A DNA stretch of 64,000 bases from Serratia sp. PL17 (GTDB taxonomy: Bacteria; Pseudomonadota; Gammaproteobacteria; Enterobacterales; Enterobacteriaceae), in the NCBI RefSeq assembly GCF_017832355.1, contig NZ_JAFIBY010000002.1:62001-126000 (forward strand), given 5' to 3'. Under the pieces are notes generated by a model, which saw only the letters and a list, made by a program, of their open reading frames with translations, made no database searches and had not been told where the DNA came from. Every line of letters starts with the position of its first letter. Position 1 is the first letter of the stretch. Positions 19,401 to 29,635 of this stretch are shown piece by piece. The translations under genes were made by a program, and so were the position numbers.

Positions 19401-20260
19401 CGCCGCAGCTGTTCTCGCTCAACGGTTCCGTTGATATTCCTTGGGCGCGCATTACGGTGCAGGAACTACCAGAGAGCGCTGTGGGTGTTTCCTCAGACGA
19501 GGTGATGCTGGATGACCAACTGAAGCCGTTACAACCGAAAACGGCGGCGATCCCGATCAATAGCAACCTGATGATCCACGTTGGCAATGACGTGCGGCTT
19601 GATGCCTTTGGTCTGAAGGCGCGATTAAAGGGCGATCTGAAAGTTGTGCAGGATAAAAACGGGTTGGGCTTGAATGGTCAGATTGACATCCCATCCGGGC
19701 GCTTCCATGCTTATGGTCAGGATTTGATTGTCCGCAAGGGACAGCTGCTGTTCTCGGGGCCACCGGATCAGCCGTTGTTGAACCTTGAGGCCATCCGTAA
19801 TCCGGAGTCGACCGAAGACGATGTCACCGCAGGGGTGCGCGTCACCGGGCTGGCTGATGCGCCGAAGTTGGAGGTGTTCTCGGACCCGGCAAAATCGCAG
19901 CAGGAAGCGCTGTCTTATCTGTTGCGTGGGCAAGGACTGAATAGCTCCGGCGCTGATGGTAACGCAATGACCTCAATGTTAATTGGGATGGGGGTTGCAC
20001 AAAGTGGTCAACTTGTGGGTAAAATCGGCGAGGCGTTTGGCGTAAGTAATTTGGCCCTGGATACTCAAGGGGTCGGTGACAGTTCGCAGGTTGTCGTGAG
20101 CGGTTATGTTCTCCCAGGCTTACAAGTAAAATATGGGGTGGGTATATTCGACTCACTGGCCACGCTGACGTTGCGCTACCGCCTGATGCCTAAGTTGTAT
20201 CTGGAAGCGGTGTCTGGTCTCGACCAGGCATTAGATTTGCTCTATCAGTTTGAGTTTTAG
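16442..20260 (+). CDS. tamB: Translocation and assembly module protein TamB
   Basis: A 1272-residue AsmA-like protein. One N-terminal signal anchor (about 8-28, [19 protein letters not shown]) is followed by a very long beta-taco periplasmic region of alternating hydrophobic strands. A proline/lysine-rich insertion lies at about 185-225 ([19 protein letters not shown]). The C-terminal DUF490 domain (about 930-1272) contacts TamA, and the protein ends with the aromatic-tail QFEF expected near the outer membrane. It bridges the inner membrane to TamA and is implicated in phospholipid transport with YhdP and YdbH. Length is close to the E. coli protein. Confidence 0.96.
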   Translation: MSLIKKICLGFLIILLLLIGGVAFLLGTTSGLHMVINGAARWVPGLDIASVSGGWRDLTLKGVKYQMPGVTVNAGQFHLSLDLACFKNSALCVNALTAQDVDVVVKTKEMTPSAPVEETSEPTTNLSTPYPITLRMLALNNVKVSVDDTAISLAEFRTGAQWQERALTLLPTKISGLLIALPKTPQNPLPEAVQPVVDAAKKVEEKANPATKPVPQPEEKPLGETLKELFAKPLLPDLPDIRLPLDITVKEIRGEQLRLTGDTDVLIASLLLQASTQDQHIKLDNFDVKSPQGTLSAQGQATLTGSWPVEMVANGTVNIEPLKGEKIKLNIGGGLREELKVALNLSGPVGAQLDLQTQLAEAGLPLALTLQSKQLKWPLSGEAQYQINDFRLRFNGKATDYALSTRANIKGQDLPPAVLTLDGKGNTDQFKLERLRLAALQGNTDLTALVDWSKAISWNSQLTLSGINTAKQWPEWPAKLDGKITTRGSLHGGSWQLQVPVLQLDGNVKQNKVTARGTLSGNAAGQWKIPGIDLTLGRNQLNVKGQLDEKSWNLDANIDAPRLDGALPGLGGTAKGLIKLRGNLQAPQLLADLTASGLQWQALRINRVKIDGDVRSSDQIQGQLAVRVERLKQDALDINLLTLDAKGSEKQHQLQLKIDGKPVSGQLALQGSFDRQQQRWRGNLNNTRFDTPVGEWRLTRAIALDYLNTAQKISIGPHCWQNPNAELCVPKTIEAGQSGQASVVLNRFDLAMIKPFLGPETALSGVFTGRADVSWKPGGALPEAKVSLVGNGVKVVQQVQGNPLPIAFDKLNLNAGLTNGRAQADWLIKLNNNGQFDGNIQVADPQVRRNISGNVNITNLSLAMINPALMQGEKAAGMLNANLRLGGSALKPLVYGRMALDKVKVQGHWMPFDMTEGRLAMNFDGMTSTLEGLVSTTHGQLNLSGDADWRDINAWRARIAAKGDKLRVTVPPMIRIDVSPDLIFEATPQLFSLNGSVDIPWARITVQELPESAVGVSSDEVMLDDQLKPLQPKTAAIPINSNLMIHVGNDVRLDAFGLKARLKGDLKVVQDKNGLGLNGQIDIPSGRFHAYGQDLIVRKGQLLFSGPPDQPLLNLEAIRNPESTEDDVTAGVRVTGLADAPKLEVFSDPAKSQQEALSYLLRGQGLNSSGADGNAMTSMLIGMGVAQSGQLVGKIGEAFGVSNLALDTQGVGDSSQVVVSGYVLPGLQVKYGVGIFDSLATLTLRYRLMPKLYLEAVSGLDQALDLLYQFEF

Positions 20261-20262
20261 CG

Positions 20263-20610
20263 ATGCGAATAATTGTCTACGGCAGTTTACGACGCAAACA
20301 GGGAAACAGCCATTGGATGACCAACGCCCAATGGCTCGGCGAGCATGAGCTCGAAGGCTATCAGATTTATAATCTGGGCCATTACCCGGCGGCGATCCCT
20401 GGAGAGGGCACGGTACATTGTGAGGTGTACCGTATTAACTCATCGATATTGGCCGAGCTGGACGAACTGAAAAGCAACACCCGGGACTATAAGCGTGAGC
20501 TGATTCAGACGCCTTATGGGAGTGCGTGGATCTACCTGTATAAACACAGCGTAGACGGTTACCCGCGGATTCAAAGCGGAGACTGGCTGAAGCGTCTCGA
20601 CGAAAAGTAA
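20263..20610 (+). CDS. ytfP: Gamma-glutamylcyclotransferase-fold protein YtfP
   Basis: A 115-residue protein beginning MRIIVYGSLRRKQGNSHWM, the family nucleotide/peptide-loop motif (VYGSLR). YNLGHYPAAIPG, VHCEVYRI and LDELKSNTRDYKR follow. The family has the GGCT fold with a conserved glutamate; the substrate of YtfP is not established. It starts 2 bases after the tamB stop, so it is the third gene of the operon. A bidirectional terminator follows. Confidence 0.93.
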   Translation: MRIIVYGSLRRKQGNSHWMTNAQWLGEHELEGYQIYNLGHYPAAIPGEGTVHCEVYRINSSILAELDELKSNTRDYKRELIQTPYGSAWIYLYKHSVDGYPRIQSGDWLKRLDEK

Positions 20611-20643
20611 AAAAAAACACCGCTCACTGAGCGGTGTTTTTTT
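20611..20643. terminator. Bidirectional terminator between ytfP and ppa
   Basis: An ACACCGCTC/GAGCGGTGT hairpin flanked by an A-run and a T-run can terminate both converging transcripts. Confidence 0.85.
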
Positions 20644-20662
20644 ATCGAGCGGCAGGTAAGAA

Positions 20663-21193
20663 TTACTTCTTGGCTGCGCGTTCGAAAGAGGCAACGATTT
20701 CAGCTTTAGCCGCGGCAGCATCTGCCCAGCCTTCCACTTTCACCCATTTGCCTTTTTCCAGATCTTTGTAGTGCTCGAAGAAGTGAGCGATCTGCGCTTT
20801 CAGCAGTTCTGGCAGGTCGTTCACATCTTTGATGTGATCATATTCTTTGGTCAGCTTGCTGTGCGGTACGGCAACCAGTTTCGCATCTTCACCGGCTTCG
20901 TCAGACATCTTCAGCACGCCAACCGGACGGCAGCGGATCACAGAGCCAGGCTGCAGTGGGTATGGCGTCGGCACCAGCACGTCAACCGGGTCACCGTCCA
21001 GAGACAGGGTGTGGTTGATATAACCGTAGTTGCACGGGTAGAACATCGCGGTGGACATGAAACGGTCAACGAACAGCGCGCCGGTGTCCTTGTCGATTTC
21101 ATATTTGATCGGATCGGCGTTTGCCGGGATTTCGATAACTACGTAGATGTCTTCCGGCAGGTCTTTGCCAGCAGGGACCAGATTCAAGCTCAT
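20663..21193 (-). CDS. ppa: Inorganic pyrophosphatase
   Basis: A 176-residue family-I soluble pyrophosphatase. The metal-binding signature [12 protein letters not shown] starts at residue 66 (Asp66, Asp68, Asp71), and active-site residues are visible in [12 protein letters not shown] and [10 protein letters not shown]. It hydrolyses pyrophosphate to phosphate, pulling biosynthetic reactions forward. GGAAACC precedes the start [10 protein letters not shown]. Length equals the E. coli enzyme. Confidence 0.97.
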   Translation of the reverse strand: MSLNLVPAGKDLPEDIYVVIEIPANADPIKYEIDKDTGALFVDRFMSTAMFYPCNYGYINHTLSLDGDPVDVLVPTPYPLQPGSVIRCRPVGVLKMSDEAGEDAKLVAVPHSKLTKEYDHIKDVNDLPELLKAQIAHFFEHYKDLEKGKWVKVEGWADAAAAKAEIVASFERAAKK

Positions 21194-21449
21194 GTCGGTT
21201 TCCTTTAATCAAACCAGAAATGGAGTGGCGGCTATTATAGCGGACTCTTTTACGAATTCCTGCCCTTTTCATCATCCACGCCCCGGCGCAGGGCCATCCA
21301 TCGAATTTCCAGATAAATCTTCCTACGGCGTTAAGTTTTCCCGAGGGTTGCCGATAACTTCATCAAATAATAATGAGTCAGCGAAGTCTGACTCTCCGTT
21401 TGACCTCCTCTACGTAAGATCTCACTATTTCTGAAGCCGGGAAGAACTC

Positions 21450-23003
21450 ATGCTAAAAAAGATTACGGTCAAGGCCGGGCTGATTGCCCTGTTGAGCCTG
21501 ATGACGCTGCTGTTGATTATGGTCAGCACGATCGGCGTCAACGCGATTAACGAAGGATCGCGCTCGTTACACACTCTGAATCAAATCCTGGGGGAAGAAT
21601 TGGGGTCGCTGGCCAGCAGCTCCAACCTGACGTTGCGCGCCAGAACCGCGGCCTCACTGGCGGTGCGCCAACGGGAAATCGGCCAGATTGAGGTTTCCGA
21701 CGCGACAGTGGGGCGCATTTATGACTACCTTGCGCAATCGAAGCAGGAAATGGCGCGTTTTGTCAAAGTGGGCACCGTCACCGAACGTGGCCGCGAGCTG
21801 TCTGCCCGTCTGCAAAACAGCTATCGAGCCTATTTGGAGCAAGGTGTTGGTCCGATGGCTGATGCCATCAAGGCGGGTAAAGTCGACGATTACTACGAGA
21901 TTCAGGAAACCAGAATCTCTGCCTTGAGTATTGCTTTTGAGAAAGACCTGAGCGATTTCCGCAGCTTTGCGATGAAGATTGGCCAGCAGCGGGTAACGGA
22001 AGCGGAAAGTAATGCCAGTACCAAGATTACCCTGATTGTGATCGCAGGTCTGCTGAGCGTATTGCTGGCAGTATTGGCCTGGTTTGCATTGAGGATGATT
22101 ATCTTGCGCCCGCTCGATGAATCTATCGCCCAACTGGAATATATTGCAGGGGGCGATTTGACGCATACCATCACGGGCGAAGGGAATACCGAAATGGGCC
22201 GTTTGGTGCGTGCAATGCAGCGTATGCAGCAGGCGCTGGCGAGTTCGGTCAGCAAGGTACGTGATGCCAGCAGCCAAATTGATACCGGCTCGCGCGAGTT
22301 GGCTGCCGGTAACTTACATCTGGCCCAGCGCACTGAAGAGTCGGCCGCCTCGCTGGAAGAGACGGCAGCCAGCATGGAGCAATTGACCTCGACGGTGAAA
22401 ATGAATGCCGAAAACTGCGAGCAGGCTAATCAACTGGCGTTGAGTGTATCTGGCATTGCCAATCAAGGCAGTGAGGTGGTCAGTCAGGTGATGAGCAAGA
22501 TGCAGGCGATTACCGACAGTTCGCGTCGTATCGCCGATATTATCAGTGTGATGGACGGCATCGCTTTCCAGACCAACATTTTGGCGCTGAACGCGGCAGT
22601 AGAAGCGGCACGTGCTGGCGAACAGGGCCGTGGTTTTGCGGTCGTGGCCGGTGAGGTACGCAGTTTGGCACAACGCAGCGCACAGTCAGCGAAAGAGATT
22701 AAAGGGCTGATTGAAGCGTCGCAGAATCGCGTGCAGGAAGGCGAGCAGATGGCAGAGTCTGCGGCGAAAACCATGAATGGCATTACCGGCGAAGTCGGGC
22801 GTGTAACGGCGTTGATGCGAGAAATCTCTGCGGCTACGCGCGAACAAAGCAGTGGGATTGAGCAGGTAAACCTGGCGGTGGCTCAGATGGACCAGGTGGC
22901 GCAACAAAATGCGGCGTTGGTCGAAGAGTCAGCGGCGGCGACACGATCGCTGGAGGATCAGGCGCAGTTACTGGCGCAGAGTATGGCGGCGTTCAAATTA
23001 TAA
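21450..23003 (+). CDS. Methyl-accepting chemotaxis protein, lone transducer
   Basis: A 517-residue chemoreceptor. TM1 at about 10-31, a periplasmic helical sensor of about 160 residues (four-helix-bundle type), TM2 at about 193-217 and HAMP at about 215-268. The signalling hairpin has its conserved tip around IAFQTNILALNAAVEAARAG (about 371-390). Methylation-helix sequence QRTEESAASLEETAASMEQ begins near 293. The ligand cannot be told from sequence. The C-terminus ends MAAFKL with no NWETF-type CheR/CheB tether, so it probably relies on other receptors for efficient adaptation. No che gene is nearby. Confidence 0.93.
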   Translation: MLKKITVKAGLIALLSLMTLLLIMVSTIGVNAINEGSRSLHTLNQILGEELGSLASSSNLTLRARTAASLAVRQREIGQIEVSDATVGRIYDYLAQSKQEMARFVKVGTVTERGRELSARLQNSYRAYLEQGVGPMADAIKAGKVDDYYEIQETRISALSIAFEKDLSDFRSFAMKIGQQRVTEAESNASTKITLIVIAGLLSVLLAVLAWFALRMIILRPLDESIAQLEYIAGGDLTHTITGEGNTEMGRLVRAMQRMQQALASSVSKVRDASSQIDTGSRELAAGNLHLAQRTEESAASLEETAASMEQLTSTVKMNAENCEQANQLALSVSGIANQGSEVVSQVMSKMQAITDSSRRIADIISVMDGIAFQTNILALNAAVEAARAGEQGRGFAVVAGEVRSLAQRSAQSAKEIKGLIEASQNRVQEGEQMAESAAKTMNGITGEVGRVTALMREISAATREQSSGIEQVNLAVAQMDQVAQQNAALVEESAAATRSLEDQAQLLAQSMAAFKL

Positions 23004-23004
23004 T

Positions 23005-23032
23005 GCAGGGGTGCAGCATGCTGCACCCCTGC
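23005..23032. terminator. 28-bp perfect palindrome between the MCP gene and fbp
   Basis: GCAGGGGTGCAGCA is followed directly by its exact reverse complement. It lies two bases after the MCP stop and 11 before the fbp stop. There is no T-run, so it may be a weak or Rho-assisted terminator or a 3'-end-protecting hairpin for two converging genes. Confidence 0.5.
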
Positions 23033-23042
23033 GTTGGGCGCT

Positions 23043-24047
23043 TTATTCGTCCGGATTTTCGGCGATAAAGCGTTCTGCGTCTTCAACCATGGATTTGGTG
23101 CCGACGAAGAAAGGTGCACGCTGGTGCAGTTTCACCGGGGTAATGTCCAGAATACGGTTTTTACCGTCACTGGCTTTGCCGCCGGCTTGTTCTGCCAAGA
23201 ACGCCATCGGGTTGCATTCATACAGCAGGCGCAGCTTGCCTTGTGGGTGGCTGGCGGTGCTTGGATAAATGTAGATGCCGCCTTTCAGCAGGTTGCGATG
23301 GAAATCTGCAACCAGTGAACCGATGTAGCGTGAGGTGTAAGGACGTTGTGTTGCTTCGTCTTGTTCCTGGCAATACTTGATGTATTTCTTCACACCGCGT
23401 GGGAACTTGATGTAGTTACCTTCGTTGATGGAATACATGTTGCCGCTGGCTGGGAAGCGGACTTTCTCATGGGACAGGCAGAACACGCCCAGAGAGGGAT
23501 CGTAAGTAAAGGCATGCACGCCATAACCGGTGGTGTACACCAGCATGGTGGATGAACCATAAACTACGTAGCCAGCAGCCACCTGAGCACTGCCCGGTTG
23601 CAGGAAGTCTTCTTCGGTTACCGGAATGCCTACCGGGGTAATGCGACGATAGATAGAGAAAATCGTACCGACCGAGACGTTGACATCAATATTGGACGAA
23701 CCGTCCAATGGATCCATCAGCACCACATACTTGGCATTTTCAGCCCGCTCGCCGTCGAATATCACGATTTCGTCTTCTTCTTCGGAAGCGATACCCGCAA
23801 CTTCACCGCGCGCTTTCAACGCCGCTTTCAGCTTTTCATTGGCGTACAGGTCCAGTTTCATCTGAACTTCACCCTGTACATTGGAAACGCCGCTGGTGCC
23901 CAGAATATCAACCAGACCCGCTTTGTTGATATCGCGGTGGATGATTTTGGCGCCCAGTTTAATTGCAGAAAGTAGCGCAGTCAGCTCGCCGGTGGCGTGA
24001 GAGAAGTCGTGCTGTTTCTCGACGATAAATTCGCCTAACGTTTTCAT
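23043..24047 (-). CDS. fbp: Class I fructose-1,6-bisphosphatase
   Basis: A 334-residue gluconeogenic enzyme. The metal/phosphate motif DPLDGSSN lies at 112-119 and acidic loop residues EEED at about 89-92. Substrate-binding segments include [20 protein letters not shown] and the [15 protein letters not shown] motif, ending with a lysine loop [13 protein letters not shown]. It converts fructose-1,6-bisphosphate to fructose-6-phosphate and is normally AMP-inhibited. It is divergent from mpl, as in E. coli. Confidence 0.97.
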   Translation of the reverse strand: MKTLGEFIVEKQHDFSHATGELTALLSAIKLGAKIIHRDINKAGLVDILGTSGVSNVQGEVQMKLDLYANEKLKAALKARGEVAGIASEEEDEIVIFDGERAENAKYVVLMDPLDGSSNIDVNVSVGTIFSIYRRITPVGIPVTEEDFLQPGSAQVAAGYVVYGSSTMLVYTTGYGVHAFTYDPSLGVFCLSHEKVRFPASGNMYSINEGNYIKFPRGVKKYIKYCQEQDEATQRPYTSRYIGSLVADFHRNLLKGGIYIYPSTASHPQGKLRLLYECNPMAFLAEQAGGKASDGKNRILDITPVKLHQRAPFFVGTKSMVEDAERFIAENPDE

Positions 24048-24215
24048 GACACAATCCCTGAATCTACGGATGGGTAGCGGTTTGTTAACATACCGCCAAC
24101 GTATTCGCGAGCAGTGTAGCCCAAAGATGAGCGCTATTCATAGGCAAATCCATTTCTTCTGGATGATTCTGGGCGTTAGAATAAGCCAACATTCGACGTA
24201 CTCTATGAGAAAACT

Positions 24216-25595
24216 ATGCGCATTCACATTCTTGGGATCTGTGGCACCTTTATGGGCGGGCTCGCTGTGCTGGCTCGCTCGCTAGGGCATGAGGTGACCG
24301 GCTCTGACGCTAATGTCTATCCGCCGATGAGCACGCTGTTGGAGAAGGAAGGGATCGAACTGATCCAAGGCTACGATCCCGCTCAGTTGGATCCCATGCC
24401 GGATCTGGTGATCATTGGTAACGCCATGACGCGTGGCAATCCCTGTGTTGAAGCGGTATTGGAGCAGGGCATCCCTTACGTTTCCGGTCCACAGTGGTTG
24501 CATGACTATGTGCTGCGCGATCGCTGGGTGCTGGCCGTTGCCGGGACTCACGGTAAGACCACCACTGCGGGTATGGCAACCTGGATCCTCGACGTCTGCG
24601 GATATAAACCGGGTTTTGTGATCGGCGGTGTTCCTGGCAACTTTGACGTTTCCGCCCGCTTGGGCGACAGCCCGTTCTTTGTGATCGAAGCTGACGAGTA
24701 TGACTGCGCGTTCTTCGACAAGCGTTCCAAGTTTGTGCATTACAGCCCACGTACGCTGATCATGAATAATCTGGAGTTTGATCACGCCGATATCTTCGAT
24801 GATCTGAAAGCGATCCAAAAACAGTTCCATCATCTGGTGCGCTTGGTTCCCGGCAAGGGCAAGATCATTTTGCCTGACAACGACAATCACCTGAAACAGG
24901 TGATGGCGATGGGCTGCTGGAGCGAGCAGGAGCTGGTCGGGGAAGAAGGCGCATGGCGTGCACAGAAGCTAACACCGGACGCCAGCCATTATGCGGTATT
25001 CCTGCATGGTGAGCAGGTGGGGGAAGTGAAGTGGTCGCTGGTGGGTGAACACAACATGCATAATGGTTTAATGGCCATTGCTGCTACGCGCCATGTTGGT
25101 GTGATGCCTGCGGATGCTTGCCGTGCGCTCGGTGATTTCATCAATGCGCGCCGCCGTCTGGAACTGCGTGGTGAAGCCCATGGAGTGACGGTCTACGACG
25201 ACTTTGCCCATCACCCAACGGCTATCTTGGCAACCTTGGCCGCGCTGCGTGGCAAGGTTGGTGGCACTGCCCGTATTCTTGCCGTGCTTGAGCCCCGCTC
25301 CAATACCATGAAAATGGGGATCAGCAAGAACGATTTGGCGCCATCGCTTGGTCGTGCCGATGAAGTATTCCTGTTCCAGCCGCATCATATTCCCTGGCAG
25401 GTTGCAGAAGTGGCGGAAGCCTGCGTGCAGCCGGCCCATTGGAGCGCCGATCTCGACACCCTGGTAGAGATGATTGTGAAAACGGCTCAGCCGGGTGACC
25501 ATATTCTGGTCATGAGCAACGGCGGCTTCGGCGGTATCCACGATCGACTGTTGGACGCTTTGGCTCGCAAGTCTGAACCGAAAGTCACCTATTGA
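24216..25595 (+). CDS. mpl: UDP-N-acetylmuramate:tripeptide ligase Mpl
   Basis: A 459-residue Mur-ligase family enzyme. N-terminal Rossmann segment HILGICGTFMGGLAVLARS; ATP loop GTHGKTTT at 110-117; central motif EADEYDCAFFDKRSKF; C-terminal ligase motif VYDDFAHHPTAILATL. It attaches recycled L-Ala-gamma-D-Glu-meso-DAP tripeptide to UDP-MurNAc in peptidoglycan recycling. The ribosome site upstream of the ATG is weak. A strong terminator follows at 25626. Confidence 0.97.
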   Translation: MRIHILGICGTFMGGLAVLARSLGHEVTGSDANVYPPMSTLLEKEGIELIQGYDPAQLDPMPDLVIIGNAMTRGNPCVEAVLEQGIPYVSGPQWLHDYVLRDRWVLAVAGTHGKTTTAGMATWILDVCGYKPGFVIGGVPGNFDVSARLGDSPFFVIEADEYDCAFFDKRSKFVHYSPRTLIMNNLEFDHADIFDDLKAIQKQFHHLVRLVPGKGKIILPDNDNHLKQVMAMGCWSEQELVGEEGAWRAQKLTPDASHYAVFLHGEQVGEVKWSLVGEHNMHNGLMAIAATRHVGVMPADACRALGDFINARRRLELRGEAHGVTVYDDFAHHPTAILATLAALRGKVGGTARILAVLEPRSNTMKMGISKNDLAPSLGRADEVFLFQPHHIPWQVAEVAEACVQPAHWSADLDTLVEMIVKTAQPGDHILVMSNGGFGGIHDRLLDALARKSEPKVTY

Positions 25596-25625
25596 TCATA
25601 TGGGTGGCGTGAAACAACCTTTCTA

Positions 25626-25649
25626 AGGGCCGGTCGCGGCCCTTTTTTT
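25626..25649 (+). terminator. mpl terminator
   Basis: AGGGCCG (25626-25632) pairs with CGGCCCT (25637-25643), followed by a seven-base T-run. Confidence 0.88.
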
Positions 25650-25654
25650 CGCGC

Positions 25655-25680
25655 ATAAAAAAGCCCTCGCGAGCGAGGGC
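25655..25680 (-). terminator. Minus-strand terminator ending the YhcN-paralogue transcript
   Basis: GCCCTCGC/GCGAGGGC (25663-25670 and 25673-25680), followed on the minus strand by TTTTTT. It implies that a minus-strand RNA runs through 25680-25795. Confidence 0.82.
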
Positions 25681-25713
25681 AACGGGGTTCGTCGGATAGG
25701 ACGACGACATTTC

Positions 25714-25792
25714 TTCAGGGAATCAGTGCTTACGACAGAACTCGGCAGTGGCAGTGACGAGGGTAGTCAGTTCCGTAAGCACGTCCCCTGAA
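25714..25792 (-). ncRNA. Long structured hairpin, 3' UTR element or small RNA candidate
   Basis: Three nested stem segments pair across 79 bases: TTCAGGG/CCCTGAA (25714-25720 with 25786-25792), GTGCTTACG/CGTAAGCAC (25726-25734 with 25774-25782) and GAAC/GTTC (25738-25741 with 25770-25773). It lies between the stop of the YhcN paralogue and the minus-strand terminator. It could stabilise that mRNA or be processed into a small RNA. I do not recognise it as a named RNA. Strand assigned from the terminator. Confidence 0.45.
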
Positions 25793-25795
25793 TTG

Positions 25796-26062
25796 TTATT
25801 TATAGATTTCAGCCGTCGCGTGCCAATTACCGTTTTCATAGGCTTCAATTACGCGGTAAGCCTTGGCACCTTGCTTATCAGCTTTGTCTGACAAGGCCTG
25901 GCGAATATCAGAAGGCGCACCGGTGATGCCGCTGACGGTGATGGTGCCGGCAGATTGCAGGGTATCGGCCTGGTCATTAGTGATTAACGTGGCGGCCGAG
26001 GCCCCGAACGAAACGACTGACAGCAGGCTAAGTGCGGCGAGGGTTGTTTTCATGTTCATCAT
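25796..26062 (-). CDS. YhcN/BhsA-family (DUF1471) periplasmic stress protein, paralogue
   Basis: An 88-residue secreted protein with signal peptide MMNMKTTLAALSLLSVVSFG-ASA and a mature YdgH/BhsA-type domain: GTITVSGITGAPSDIRQAL, DKQGAKAYRVIEA and the terminal WHATAEIYK. Family members respond to acid, peroxide, chlorine or metal stress and affect biofilm; none has a defined biochemical activity. AGGA lies 6 bases before the first ATG. About half its residues match the next gene, so the pair is a tandem duplication. Confidence 0.88.
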   Translation of the reverse strand: MMNMKTTLAALSLLSVVSFGASAATLITNDQADTLQSAGTITVSGITGAPSDIRQALSDKADKQGAKAYRVIEAYENGNWHATAEIYK

Positions 26063-26183
26063 ATTGCGTCCTGTTGCGATAACCGCCTGGAAGGGCTTTT
26101 ACAGCGTTTTTATTCTTGAAGGCAGTTATCGGTGATGCTGGGTACCAGAGTTCTTTTGCCCGTTTCCGGGTAACATTTTGTAC

Positions 26184-26447
26184 TTACTTGTAAATTTCTG
26201 CGGTGGCGTGGAAGTTACCTTCGTTACGCGCCTCAATGACACGGTATGCAGTTGCGCCTTTGGCATCGGCCTTCTCAGACAGTGCCTGACGGATGTCGGA
26301 AGGTGCACCGGCTACGCCGCTTACGGTAATGGTACCTGCAGCCTGCATTTTTGCTGCCTGGCTTGCATCAACAGATTGTGCTGCGAATGCGCCGAAAGAA
26401 AGCATGGATAGAATGCTCATAGTTGCAACGGTAGCTTTAATTTTCAT
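26184..26447 (-). CDS. yhcN: YhcN family periplasmic stress protein
   Basis: An 87-residue protein with signal peptide MKIKATVATMSILSMLSFGA-FA and mature domain AGTITVSGVAGAPSDIRQAL, ending FHATAEIYK. It is close to E. coli YhcN over its whole length, including length and the neighbourhood of argR, which supports the symbol. E. coli YhcN is linked to cytoplasmic acid and peroxide response. A GAGGTC ribosome site precedes the ATG. The 121-bp gap to the paralogue contains GATAAC/GTTATC arms that could separate the two messages. Confidence 0.9.
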   Translation of the reverse strand: MKIKATVATMSILSMLSFGAFAAQSVDASQAAKMQAAGTITVSGVAGAPSDIRQALSEKADAKGATAYRVIEARNEGNFHATAEIYK

Positions 26448-26804
26448 GGTTTGACCTCATCGTATTCTTTTATCAGTTCCAGTGAACTGTGATTTACGTC
26501 ACGGAAATGAGTATACATCTAGTAACGCTAAAAATTAATAGTTAGCTAACAGTTTCTAGTGAAACTTTATCAGGGTGTTGTTTGTTTTTTATAACCAAAT
26601 GGAATAAAAACGGGTCATAAAATGATCTTTTGATGTTAAATTTATGTAATTTCAATAAGGTAAGTGCTTTTGACCAAAAGTGCGAAAGATTGCAGTGGCT
26701 ATCACTGGTTACACAGAAATGTCATTGAAATGTGCTGTGGTGTGAAGGAAATCTAGAGTTTTACGTGGAAAGGGATGAGAGAAACGTAAGCATAGGGTTA
26801 AAGA
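26448..26804. other. AT-rich region upstream of yhcN
   Basis: This holds the yhcN promoter (minus strand) and otherwise nothing I can read as a gene. It is markedly more AT-rich than its neighbours, and no reading frame with a credible ribosome site is visible. Confidence 0.45.
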
Positions 26805-26847
26805 AGCGCTAACAAAACGCGACGGCTAGCCGCATTTTGTTAGCGCT
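26805..26847 (-). terminator. argR terminator with 13-bp perfect arms
   Basis: AGCGCTAACAAAA (26805-26817) and TTTTGTTAGCGCT (26835-26847) are exact inverses around an inner CGGCTAGCCG palindrome. On the minus strand it lies 5 bases after the argR stop and is followed by TTCTTT. Confidence 0.78.
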
Positions 26848-26852
26848 AAGCA

Positions 26853-28727
<1,875 letters not shown>

Positions 28728-28754
28728 TCACCCCGCGATGTAAGATATGCATAA

Positions 28755-28784
28755 GCCGCCGGACAGTGTTCCGGCGGTTTTTTT
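28755..28784 (+). terminator. mdh terminator
   Basis: CCGCCGGA/TCCGGCGG hairpin (28756-28763 and 28770-28777), followed by TTTTTTT. Confidence 0.88.
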
Positions 28785-28794
28785 ATGCCTGCGG

Positions 28795-29055
28795 TTATGA
28801 CCGAATTCGCGCTTTTCGATCCAGCAGGTTATGGGTGTGTGGATCGAAATAACGGCTTGGCCAGATTTCTGCAGGATGAATGTCGAGTGTTTCGGCAATG
28901 AGCCATTCTCCTTTTGGCCAGGGGCGCGATAGCGCGTTTGCCAGCGTTGAAGAGCTAAGCCCCGCCTTGCGCGATACCGCCGCCAATGTCGTTCCCTTCT
29001 TACGTAAAGCCGCAATGATATCCGCCGGGTGCCAGTCCTTATTCTCTGAGTTCAT
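28795..29055 (-). CDS. sfsB: Ner-like HTH regulator SfsB/Nlp
   Basis: An 86-residue protein with the Ner/SfsB core DWHPADIIAALRKKGTTLAA, then the recognition segment GLSSSTLANALSRPWPKGE and the IWPSRYFDP tail. The fold resembles the Mu/D108 Ner repressor. In E. coli Nlp/SfsB (about 92 residues) affects maltose gene expression, and its gene is next to ispB as here. The 175-bp gap to the divergent regulator holds inverted sequence words that may be its operator. Confidence 0.9.
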   Translation of the reverse strand: MNSENKDWHPADIIAALRKKGTTLAAVSRKAGLSSSTLANALSRPWPKGEWLIAETLDIHPAEIWPSRYFDPHTHNLLDRKARIRS

Positions 29056-29087
29056 GTTTGCATTCCTTTTTTTGATTAGCGAAAGTT

Positions 29088-29168
29088 CTGTTAGTGGTAT
29101 AACTAACAGGTCAAGATTAATCGTTTAAACAACATGAATCGCTTATGCGGAAACTAGCATACCACTAA
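29088..29168. promoter_or_regulatory. Operator-like inverted words between two divergent HTH genes
   Basis: CTGTTAGT/ACTAACAG (29088-29095 and 29102-29109) is a perfect 8-bp inverted repeat around GGTATA. The 10-mer TTAGTGGTAT (29091-29100) recurs as its exact inverse at 29159-29168. Such arrangement suggests a regulator-binding site shared by sfsB and the gene at 29231. Confidence 0.5.
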
Positions 29169-29230
29169 GTTTCTTAAAAAATACCCGAATAGTTTCCAAA
29201 AAAAAGATATTTGCCAACTTCCCAGAGATC

Positions 29231-29587
29231 ATGGCTATGAAAAAAGAGTGGTTTACCGCCAAGGAGCTGACAAGCGTGGCAGGGTTACCTTCCTCACCAC
29301 AGGGAATAAATTTGATGGCGCGCCGTGAAGGTTGGCTCAGCCGACGCCGTAAAGGCGTACAAGGCAAAGCGCTGGAATATCACATCGACAGCTTACCTAA
29401 TAGCACCCGTAATCTTCTGATATTGAAAGAGGACTCGGCAATTTATGACGTTGAGCGTCAGGACCCACTGACGGTGTGGGTTGAGTATTACTATCACCTG
29501 ACAGAGAGCGAACGTGAGAAAGTTTTGACGTTCTTGATGCGTGAAGGTATTGGTGGCCTGTTGGCGCGAATTTCACCGGAGAAATGA
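29231..29587 (+). CDS. Mu-repressor-type HTH protein of the YfeC family
   Basis: A 118-residue protein with an N-terminal Mu-type DNA-binding domain: EWFTAKELTSVAGLPSSPQG, then ARREGWLSRRRKGVQGKALE (about 30-49). The C-terminal helical part (SEREKVLTFLMREGIGGLLARI) matches the end of the E. coli YfeC/YfeD-type regulators. Targets are unknown. ATGs at 29231 and 29237 are both possible; neither has a strong ribosome site. It is divergent from sfsB and convergent with ispB. Confidence 0.72.
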   Translation: MAMKKEWFTAKELTSVAGLPSSPQGINLMARREGWLSRRRKGVQGKALEYHIDSLPNSTRNLLILKEDSAIYDVERQDPLTVWVEYYYHLTESEREKVLTFLMREGIGGLLARISPEK

Positions 29588-29635
29588 GCAGACCCGCCGA
29601 GCGGGCCTGTGGAAACAGCGGTTGCCTATAGTTTC

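Noticed and set aside
28887-29137. Truncated prophage remnant around the two HTH genes
   Set aside because: Although both proteins are phage-like, sfsB is at its usual host position next to ispB and no other phage gene is present.
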